Shown here: in pieces, positions 54,946-64,000 of the stretch
How positions within the stretch are numbered: position 1 is the stretch's first letter
Layout of the letters: each line of letters opens with the position of its first letter
From: Mixophyes australis
Taxonomy: Eukaryota; Chordata; Amphibia; Anura; Limnodynastidae
NCBI GenBank assembly: GCA_036250195.1
Contig: JAVHZZ010000012.1
Coordinates: 93,603,455 to 93,667,454 of the forward strand
DNA: 64,000 bases
Reading direction: 5' to 3'
Program-made: the position numbers and the translations under genes
Notes under the pieces: generated by a model
What the model saw: only the letters and a program-made list of their open reading frames with translations
Databases searched by the model: none
What the model was told of the DNA's origin: nothing

Positions 54946-55990
54946 ATCGACTTTCGTGGTCTGAACAAGATCACCATCAAAAACACATATCCGCTCCCGC
55001 TCATCTCTGTCCTGTTTGACCAGCTGAGGGATGCTACCATATACACCAAGATTGATCTCCGTGGCGCCTATAATCTCATATGCATCAGGGAGGGCGATGA
55101 GTGGAAGATGGCCTTCAACACTCAATCTGGCCATTATGAGTATTTGGTTATGCTTTTCGGCCTGTGTAGTCTTCCAGGATCTCATTAACGAGGTTCTCCG
55201 TGAGTTCCTGGGTCATTTTGTGGTAGTATATCTGGATGACATCCTGATATATTCTCAGTCTTTCCCTCAACATCGTAACCATGTCAAACAGGTTCTGCTT
55301 AAACTCAGAGAGCATCATCTCTTCGCCAAACTTGAAAAGTGCGAATTCGATGTCAAGAAAGCATCATTCCTAGGATACGTAATTTCTCCCGATGGATTTT
55401 CTATGGATCCTAGTAAAGTCCAAGCCATCCTGGGGTGGGTACGTCCCACAAATCTGAAAGCGATCCAAAGATTTCTGGGCTTCGCAAATTACTATCGGAG
55501 ATTCGTTCGGGCTTTTTCTGATCTTATGGCTCCCATCACTGCTCTTACCCGCAAATGGGCGGATCCCTGTAATTGGTCACCAGAGGCCATTGCATCATTC
55601 GAAGCTCTTAAGAATGCGTGTATTACTGCTCTGGTCCTCAAGCATCCTAATTCGCAGTTGCCATTTATTCTGGAAGTGGATGCCTCGGAAGTAGGCGCTG
55701 GTGCTCTCTTATCCCAGAGGGACCCAGGTGATCATGAAGTGCATCCATGTGTCTTCTTTTCACGCAAGTTTTCTGCTGCCGAAGTCAACTACGATGTGGG
55801 CAATCGGGAACTCCTGGCAATCAAGTGGGCGTTCAAGGAGTGGCGTCACTGGCTTGAGGGAGCAGTTCATACAATTTCAGTCTTCACTGATCATAAAAAC
55901 CTGTTGTACATTGAGTCTGCCAAACGATTAAACTCCAGACAAGCTCGATGGGCCTTATTCTTTACCCGTTTCAATTTTGTCCTAACCTAA
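54946..55990 (+). pseudogene. reverse transcriptase core and RNase H
   Basis: After the TGA the same frame gives [36 protein letters not shown] and MLFGLC, then a deletion of about 13 bases at 55165-55170 removes the NAPA segment and shifts frame. The next frame has VFQDLINEV, active site [39 protein letters not shown] [10 protein letters not shown], RNase H ([44 protein letters not shown]). It ends at TAA 55988-55990 in the linker to integrase. Catalytic acids of RT and RNase H are present. Confidence 0.92.
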
Positions 55991-57442
55991 AGACCTGGCT
56001 CAAAGAATACTAAGGCGGATGCTTTGTCCAGGAGCTTTCTACCTCATCAACTACCCACTGGTGAACCTTCACCTATAATTCCGGCTTCTATCATTCACGC
56101 TGGGTTGACTCAGGACTTGGGAAACATCGTACGTCAGTTTCAAAAGATAGCCCCTGCTGAAACACCTGCGGGGCGTCTTTTTGTGCCGGTGCATCTACGT
56201 AGAGCTGTCCTCTCTGAGGTCCATGAGAACATATTGGCTGGGCACCCGGGTATCTCTAGAACCCTTGAAATCCTTACACGTTCTGTATGGTGGCCTTCAC
56301 TGTCCTCGGATGTTGAGAGCTTTCTCCACACTTGTGAAGCCTGCGCAAGAAACAAAACCTCCAGAATCTCTCCTTCAGGTCCACTTAAGCCTTTGTCTAC
56401 ACCTAGGAAACCCTGGACACATCTGTCAATGGATTTTATTGTGGATCTGCCACACTCATCAGGAAACAACACTATATGGGTGATAGTGGATCGTTTCAGT
56501 AAAATGTCCCATTTTGTTCCTCTGACCAAGCTCCCGAGCGCTCAGGATCTGGCTGTGTTATTTGTACAGCATGTGTTTCGTCTTCATGGTTTACCCATTG
56601 ACATCGTTTCGGACCGGGGCTCCCAATTTGTTGCTCAGTTCTGGAGGTCCTTCTGTAGCATCCTTGGGATTAACATCAGTCTCTCTTCAGCCTATCACCC
56701 TCAATCCAATGGACAGACTGAAAGAGTGAACCAATCGTTGGAACAGTTTCTACGTTTCTACACTACTGAGTTTCAAGACAATTGGTCATCATTGCTTCCG
56801 TGGGATGAGTTTGCATATAATAACGCCTCTCATTCCTCCACTCAAACCTCTTCTTTTTTCTGTCATTTTGGCTTCCATCCGAGATCAAATTCCTTGTCCT
56901 TGCTCAATTCTTCTGGCCTTCCGGAGATCCGTTCCACAGCTTCATACCTCAAGTCTGTTTGGAAAAAAGTGCATGCTGCATTAGTACGGGCCTCTTTCCA
57001 GTCTAAAAAATTTGCAGACCGTCATCGGAAGGACTGTTCATTTAAGGTGGAGCAAAAAGTCTGGTTATCCACCCGCAATATTAAACTCAGACAGCTCTGC
57101 AAAAAACAGGGCCCTAGATTTATTGGCCCATTCCTGATCATCAAACAGGTCAATCCTGTCGCCTTCAGGCTAAAACTTCCTCGTTCACTTAGGATGCCGA
57201 ACACCTTTCATTGTTCTCTCCTGAAGCCTGCTATTTCTGCACGCAAGTCTAGGCTCCGTTACTTACGGAAATCTCAGCCTGTCATCCCGGAAGGCCACAA
57301 GAAATTCCTGGTGGAGAAGATTCCTGACTCCAAAAAGGTCCAGGGGCAAATCCACTTCTTAGTTCAGTGGAAAGATCGTGGCCCGGAGGAAAGATCCTGG
57401 ATTCCATGGAGACACTTTCACGCCCGTAAACTCATTGAATAA
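55991..57442 (+). pseudogene. integrase with chromodomain, one uninterrupted frame
   Basis: Same frame as RNase H, resumed after the TAA and open to the natural stop at 57440-57442. HHCC zinc domain (VHENILAGHPGISRT, CEACARNKT), catalytic core (VIVDRFSKMSHF, IVSDRGSQF, NGQTERVNQSLEQ; D-35-E counted), GPF region (RFIGPFLIIKQVNPVAF), chromodomain (KKFLVEKIPDSKKVQG, FLVQWKDRGPEERSW). Unlike copy 1 and family B (WKGYG), this chromodomain reads WKDRG, losing the third cage aromatic, and has Phe for the first Tyr. Confidence 0.93.
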
Positions 57443-57497
57443 TTTTTCAAACAATTTCCTGGGAAGCCTGGTGGTCGTGGTCCTTTGACCCCTCCTC

Positions 57498-57511
57498 AAG
57501 GGGGGGGGTAC
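57498..57511 (+). other. polypurine tract (family A copy 2)
   Basis: AAGGGGGGGGGTAC-type tract, nine G in a row, directly before the 3' LTR. Confidence 0.85.
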
Positions 57512-58233
57512 TGTTACGAGCCGCGGCGGTACTCACCGCCGCCGCGATTCGTCTCCTAGACTCCCTGGTGTCCCGGCCGTCACCTTGACGACCGGGACGT
57601 CACTTCCGGCCGTGACCCGGCCGTTGCCAAGGGACGCTCCCCCCTCAGTGCCGCGTCCCGGCAATGAAAGAAAGCCGGGCGCGTGCGCAAAACGGCTCCA
57701 CTAGCCTGTGGGCTAATTAATGAATATAATTTAAACTTATGCAGGGGGCTGTGTATACTTCAGAGCCAGGCTCTGATTGGCTGCTTGTGGTATTTAAGGC
57801 AGGGTGGGCTTAGCCTCCCTGCCGGTTATAGCTTCCAGACCTCTGTGTTGCTGCCTGCTGCTGTGCTGTTGGTGTTAAACCTTGGACCTCTGTTTGCCGT
57901 GTATGACCCCTGCTTGTTCCCTGAATTTGTCGTTTTGCCTGTGCCCTTGACCTTTTGGCTTGTACTTCCGATTCTGCTGATCTGCTCGTGACCCCGACCT
58001 CTGGTGTGTTTTCTGACGATTCTATCTAGCAAGTGACCCCTGACCTCGGCCTGTTCTCTGGATTGCTGTCTGCCATTACCCTCTGCTCCTGGGTTCTCCA
58101 CAGTCGGTACACATCACACGACCCTTTGTTAGTCTGCGACCAAGTCTGTCCCCACCACTAGGGGCTCCAGTGAACACCAGGCTTTCGGAGTAGATTCCGG
58201 GTGTTGTTGTACTGGCTGGAGGGGTTCCTGACA
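57512..58233 (+). repeat. 3' LTR (family A copy 2)
   Basis: 722 bp, TGTTACGAG ... TTCCTGACA. Against the 5' LTR: an altered/deleted 'gcaacggtcggatgcttcc' segment and scattered single changes (for example gtattaccc/gtatgaccc). Followed by the second ATTAC. Confidence 0.95.
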
Positions 58234-59022
58234 ATTACTATCAGAGGTGTATAATGCTGCGCTCAGTATATCTCATACACCTCCGATAATACAGTCTCCG
58301 GGCAGAGTGTACACATTACATTACTATCAGAGGTGTATAATGCAGCACTCAGTATATCTCACACACCTCTGATGGTCCAGTCACTGGGCAAATTCTACAC
58401 ATTACATTACTATCAGAGGTATATCATGCTGCACTCAGTATATCTCATACACCTCCGATAATACAGTCTCCGGGCAGAGTGTACACATTACATTACTATC
58501 AGAGGTATATAATGCTGCGCTCAGTATATCTCATACACCTCTGATGGTCCAGTCTCCGGGCAGATTCTACACATTACATTACTATCAGAGGTGTATAATG
58601 CAGCACTCAGTATATCTCACACACCTCTGATGGTCCAGTCACTGGGCAAATTCTACACATTACATTACTATCAGAGGTATATCATGCTGCACTCAGTATA
58701 TCTCATACACCTCCGATAATACAGTCTCCGGGCAGAGTGTACACATTACATTACTATCAGAGGTATATAATGCTGCACTCAGTATATCTCATACACCTCC
58801 GATAATACAGTCTCCGGGCAGAGTGTACACATTACATTACTATCAGAGGTATATAATGCTGCGCTCAGTATATCTCATACACCTCTGATGGTCCAGTCTC
58901 CGGGCAGAGTGTACACATTACATTACTATCAGAGGTATATAATGCTGCGCTCAGTATATCTCACACACTGATAGTCCAGTCTCCGGGCAGATTCTACACA
59001 TTACATTACTATCAGAGGTGTG
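58234..59022. repeat. 86-bp satellite array, right part
   Basis: About nine further units continuing the phase broken at 52569, starting with the duplicated ATTAC. These units carry more 'gcgctcag', 'cagcactcag' and 'tcactgggcaaattctac' variants than the left part. Confidence 0.96.
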
Positions 59023-61494
59023 TCTATCTGTGGAAGTTCTCAAAGGTGAGAGAGATCTTGGGTAGGGGAATTTGGATTACGAGGGACAAGGCGTAGGGTA
59101 TTCAGAAGAAATTAAGGGCGTGGAATGGAAGGATGAGGATTCGAATAACACCGGTTTATCGGCAATAGAGTCAGTTCCTATCATCTGGAACCTTGAAGGA
59201 TGAAGGTCGTCACACAAACATCATATCAGCAGATGCTTGTACTATGCATGTAACACGGGAAGTAGAAGAGGACACAGGACACGGATAAACACTGGAACGT
59301 CACATATTAAGGAGTTTGTTCTTATTTTCAAATGATGTGTTTGCTGTATTTTCCTGAGGTAAATCCCGGGCATAATAATACATACTCTTCTATTATCAGA
59401 TTAGTAATGGAATAATGTCTGAACAGAGCAGGAGATAACCATGGCTGACTGCCGCTGAAGATGAGTAGATTGCAAGCTCCGCAGGACACTCTCCTGACGC
59501 TGGAGTTGTATTAGAGGCAGCTGACAGGGAAATGACGAGCCCCTTGTCATGTAGAGAGCACTCTATTTCCGTGGCCTTATCGTCAGTCGCAGGATGCACA
59601 CGCTGAGAGCTCTCAGAAATGAAATGGACTTTATTACTCGGAGTCCGTGAATGCGACGTGCAGCCTCTGTACATTAATACTTCCAACCAGTGTGTGTATT
59701 TATTTCCCCAGACAGAAAACATACAGCGCACATGCTACCCATGCCTTTTACACGTATGTACTCGGGTCACTGCTAAATATATATAGAATATATTCCATCA
59801 GTGGGGAGAAAGGGCTGGCACACATGTAATGAGACGTGCACATGCATGATACATGCAGCTCAGTAGTAAATATACATTAGGTTTACATGAATACTAGATT
59901 TCCATTTCCCATAACAAATATATTTAAATAGCAACGCAAACACAAAATACAAAGGAAAATAAATTAAATACAAACATCTATTGGGGCTCAATACTCAATA
60001 ATCATTTAGAAGCGATTAGCTAGAGGTGCATGTACGATTCCTACAAACACACAGGTGTATCCATTCCAGTTAGCATTAATCATAATTGCGCCATAATACT
60101 CCTTATTATACTCAGCCTATGTCAGCCCAACCCTAGCTTTCGTCGTTCCGCCTCTCCAGTCATAAGGAGCCGCAAGTCTCAGATTCTCGTAAATCTGCGC
60201 AGACTGGAAGAGATCCAACCCGGCATCAGGTTCAAAGTCAGCAGTGTTTTAGGGGGAAAAAGGAAAAGTTGAAAGGAATGAAGGGTGTAGTTGTATCAGC
60301 TGCACCCACTAATCCGCAAAAGGTTGCACAAATCATTTTTATTGGCGAGTCCCTAAATCTGGATTGAATTACTGCTGTGGCCTGCTATGCGCTGGGTAGA
60401 CAATCAGACACGTTTGTACAGCTCTCTTGCATCCTTTGTGGATCGACCATGACGTTTAATATACATAAAACATGGAACGTTACATTGTAAAGTGTGCTCT
60501 GTACGGTAAGACGCAAACCTCACGCACAAATGTCGTTGTCTGCATCTATATTACACTAATAATCTTCCCAAATGAAATAAATGTTCCATTTAGTATAAAT
60601 ATAATATACCTATTTGTGTTGATACTGATACGCTTTGCAATCCCAGAGTTGTGGTCAATTTAAAGGTGATCCAGCAGCAAAATAATAATATACAATAAAA
60701 AAAATACACACACAGATCTTTGTGTCCTATTTATACATGTGTATAATGTAAACATGTGTTATGTCTTTGATGTCGGAGAATTATTACACGGTAATGACCT
60801 CATGCAGCATGTTTAACGCTGGCAGAGCAGACGAGATAACGATGCGTGTCTTGTGGAGATGGAAATCATGCCGGATCTCCACAATTTCATATTCCTGACC
60901 TTATCCCGACACTGAGAGACTACATTTATTGCAGACAGCCAGAGACGGAGAGCAGGGTAGAGCGCTGTCATTTATGCCGTCGTGATTCTGTCAGAAGAAA
61001 TGTTAAACGTTAGTGATAGGGCCACATATATCACAAGGAGACGTCTAGGAATTAATTGCAGGCCGGTTTTAATGTCAGGTGTGGAGAACAGTGCGCCGTG
61101 CATGCTACAATGGGGGGGGGGGGGGGGGGGCAGCGGTTTCCAGCTGCTGAAGTAGACGGGAGATACTGACAGATGAATGTAGCATGTGAGATGTGAGTGG
61201 CTTCAGTCTTAATTTAATCACAAAGAACCAAATTACTTTCATTTCTTCATTTCCGTTTTGAGCGGCCGTCCAGCCAAATCTTAATGGTGGATACGACGGT
61301 CCCACTGCGGAGAGGGCCGAATCAAGCAAAGCATTTACACAATCACTACAATAATTTAATAACCCAGCATATAATATATACACCCATCTCTGCAAGATCC
61401 AGCCATACGTATCAAAAGGTGTCAGTGGCAGCTAGAGGCCCCGGGACACAGATCAAAATCTGAAATGAGCCACCTCTTATGACATCTGACAACA
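59023..61494. other. unassigned non-coding stretch
   Basis: No gene recognised; spurious frames up to 111 codons. Contains the G19 run at 61112-61130. Confidence 0.5.
61112..61130 (+). repeat. G19 homopolymer
   Basis: Nineteen G in a row, the longest homopolymer in the window; could form a G-quadruplex and is prone to sequencing error. Confidence 0.9.
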
Positions 61495-62650
61495 TGTTAC
61501 ATAGGCCCAATGGCCAGCGTATTATACAGCCCCAACGACCAGCGTATTATATAGCCCCAATGACCAGCGTATTATACAGCCCCAATGACCAGCGTATTAT
61601 ACATCCCAACGACCAGCGTATTATACAGCCCCAACGACCAGCGTATTATACAGCCCCAATGACCAGCGTATTATAAAGCCCCAATGACCAGCGTATTATA
61701 CATCCCCAACGACCAGCGTATTATACGGCCCCATCGACCAGCGTATTATACGGCCCCAATGACCAGCGTATTATACAGCCCCAATGACCAGCGTATTATA
61801 CAGCCCCAATGACCAGCGTATTATACAGCCCCAATGGCCAGCGTATTATACAGCCCCAATGACCAGCATATTATACAGCCTCAATGACCAGCATATTATA
61901 CAGCCCCAATGACCAGCATATTATACAGCCCCAATGACCAGCATATTATACAGCCTCAATGACCAGCATATTATACAGCCTCAATGACCAGAGTATTATA
62001 CAGACCTAATGACCAGCGTATTATACAGCCTCAATGACCAGCATATTATACAGCCTCAATGACCAGCATATTATACAGCCTCAATGACCAGAGTATTATA
62101 CAGACCTAATGACCAGCGTATTATACAGCCTCAATGACCAGCATATTATACAGACCTAATGACCAGCATATTATACAGCCCTAATGACCAGCATATTATA
62201 CAGCCCCAATGACCAGCATATTATACAGCCCCAATAACCAGCATATTATACAGCCTCAATGACCAGCATATTATACAGCCCCAATGACCAGCATATTATA
62301 CAGCCCCAATGACCAGCATATTATACAGCCTCAATGACCAGCATATTATACAGCCTCAATGACCAGCATATTATACAGCCCCAATGACCAGCATATTATA
62401 CAGCCCCAATGACCAGCATATTATACAGCCTCAATGACCAGCATATTATACAGCCTCAATGACCAGCATATTATACAGCCCCAATGACCAGCATATTATA
62501 CAGCCCCAATGACCAGCATATTATACAGCCCCAATGACCAGCATATTATACAGCCTCAATGACCAGCATATTATACAGCCTCAATGACCAGAGTATTATA
62601 CAGACCTAATGGCCAGCACATGTTACAGCCCTAATGACCAGTGTACTATG
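61495..62650. repeat. 25-bp tandem array (ccccaatgaccagcgtattat)
   Basis: About 46 units of 25 bp. The left third has mostly 'agcgtattat' units, the rest 'agcatattat' with tcaat/ccaat alternation, and a composite with 'gagtattatacagacctaat' recurs at about 61988, 62090 and 62590. Decays into irregular copies to about 62760. Confidence 0.95.
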
Positions 62651-63092
62651 CAGGTTACACATAATCAGCCCCTTTGACAAGCAATGATCAGTATATTACA
62701 GAGCCCTAATTATAAGCACAGAATATAGTGTAAATGAACAGCACATTATGTATATCCAATGAGCAGCGCGTTCTGATATTATACAGAGGGGGTAGCGCTA
62801 TACACTGCGGTACATGAAGAAGCCATTAGCCACCATTTTCCCAGAGACCCTCAGAATTTAAGCGCCGCTCTAATTACACCAGAGTGGGTTTTTATCTCCC
62901 AACCAATTTGTAATCAGCAAACGAGTCAGACAATGTGGAACCGGTACTGTCAGGGTCCTATAATTTACAGCTCCCGCTGGTTGCTGTATCCAGGCTCACT
63001 TAGTACTTTGTTCCTCGTTCATTAAACCCTCTCTATCTCTCATTATCATTATTAAATAACCTGATGATGAGGCACAGTGTGTGTGTGTATGT

Positions 63093-63139
<47 letters not shown>

Positions 63140-64000
63140 CATACACACACATAGTGAGTTAGAGCATAAGACAGGCCGGCATGGCGGAATAACACGACAA
63201 GCATTAATTCCCCAGGCCTGACCTGACCTGCAGGTGGATTTATTTTATGTGTGATAAATATTACCAGCTCTCCGCTCTCCCCATCCTCGTTCCACGCGCA
63301 CCCTCTGCTCAGTGCATATATTATAGTGCTGTATAATTCTTATACACCCAGCCATTGTGTGCTTTTCATGCCAGTTCTTTGCAGTGAATTATTCATTACA
63401 TTGATCAAGAGATATGTTTTTTAATGTCTCGGGGTCTGTCCAGAGTCTCAGTAACCTGTATATCACTAAAAACAACATTATTTCAGTCTCACGTTATTCG
63501 GCCTCTGTGCCAGATACATGTACTCTGAGTTCTCACGCTACATCCAGCGTTCCTTGAGTGTAAGCTTTCGGGAACAAATACAGCAACCATCATTTTGGAA
63601 ATTTGAAACTGAGAATTCTTCTTTTACTAGATAACATATTTGAATGGACAGATATAGTGTGATTGAATTTTATAGTCTGTTTTTTTTCTTCTTATTTTGC
63701 TTAAAAAAAAGATCTGCTCTAAAATACAAGGACTGTAAGCTCCTGGGATCAAGGCATGCTACAAGTGGTCATTTCTCGATGAGGATGGGGATACATGATA
63801 CGTCCACACCTGTACTTCTATATGGGATAGTATATAATTGTTATTACACTTTATACAATGCAGTGCTGCGTAATGATATATATTATTATACTAAAATACG
63901 AGAAAGGTTACAATCTATTTACATTTACAAGGCTCCCTCACTTGGATTTCAGGACTGTCTGTATTACATGTGTCCTGAGAGTGAGGGGACAGCGGGACTG
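62651..64000. other. unassigned stretch with a compound microsatellite
   Basis: No gene recognised. A (GT)n-(CA)n-(TA)n-(CA)n run lies at about 63079-63150. 'gactgtaagctcctgggatc' near 63731 recalls the 'agcttacaatctag' words of other dispersed repeats here, in inverse sense. Confidence 0.5.

Larger units (their letters stand above)
52570..58233 (+). mobile_element. Ty3/gypsy chromovirus, family A copy 2, inserted in satellite
   Basis: 5.66-kb plus-strand element with complete LTRs (52570-53300 and 57512-58233), primer site, gag, pol, polypurine tract and perfect 5-bp target duplication. Gag and Pol match family A copy 1 and less closely family B. Defects are fewer than in copy 1: one gag frameshift, a stop and a small deletion in RT, and a stop before integrase. 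The two LTRs differ by few substitutions plus an indel in the U3 region, implying a fairly recent insertion. Confidence 0.97.

Overview
This is a eukaryotic, gene-poor, repeat-dense window, most likely intergenic DNA from an anuran amphibian. No host protein-coding exon, tRNA or rRNA gene could be supported. The amphibian call is an inference from three things: long Ty3/gypsy chromoviruses, a DD36E Tc1/mariner element, and small foldback elements with 'gataaatttaccccc' ends and a 'caaccaatcagattctag' core of a kind I associate with frogs. It was not tested by a search.

Layout. Positions 1-1289: a 30-bp minisatellite. 1290-6134: chromovirus family A copy 1 (minus strand, decayed, 3' LTR truncated, RT core deleted). 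7800-10530: two minisatellites (24 bp, 68 bp). 11745-17419: chromovirus family B, two full LTRs. 17421-25135: dispersed repeat modules, a 412-bp TIR element and an 82-bp tandem array. 26885-27310: LINE reverse-transcriptase relic. 31607-32760 and 40195-40742: two copies of a Tc1/mariner element. 35389-35545 and 42567-42718: foldback MITEs. 42071-46330: an old duplicated pair with filled and empty insertion sites. 48890-59022: an 86-bp satellite interrupted by chromovirus family A copy 2 (52570-58233), with a perfect 5-bp target duplication. 61495-62650: a 25-bp array.

The three chromoviruses are the informative part. Each has gag with a CCHC knuckle, then protease, reverse transcriptase, RNase H and integrase (HHCC, D-D-35-E, GPF), and a C-terminal chromodomain. 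Two signals recur in all three. (i) A 10-nt stretch just after the 5' LTR is exactly complementary to a stretch about 30 bp downstream of the LTR TATA box. The paired sequences differ between families A and B but stay complementary, which points to self-primed reverse transcription as known for the Tf1/sushi group. (ii) A GGGAAAC or GGGAAAA heptamer near the gag end is followed by a short stem whose 5' arm contains the CCTA(A/G) of the gag stop. Pol lies in the -1 frame in the two family A copies; in family B it is a further base off because of a small indel. The stem sequence differs between copies but stays paired. All three copies are inactivated by stops, indels or deletions.

Between the repeats are unique stretches. 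A few look like candidate conserved non-coding elements or hold recognisable factor motifs (RFX X-box, YY1, ZNF143-like). These are low-confidence suggestions made by eye.
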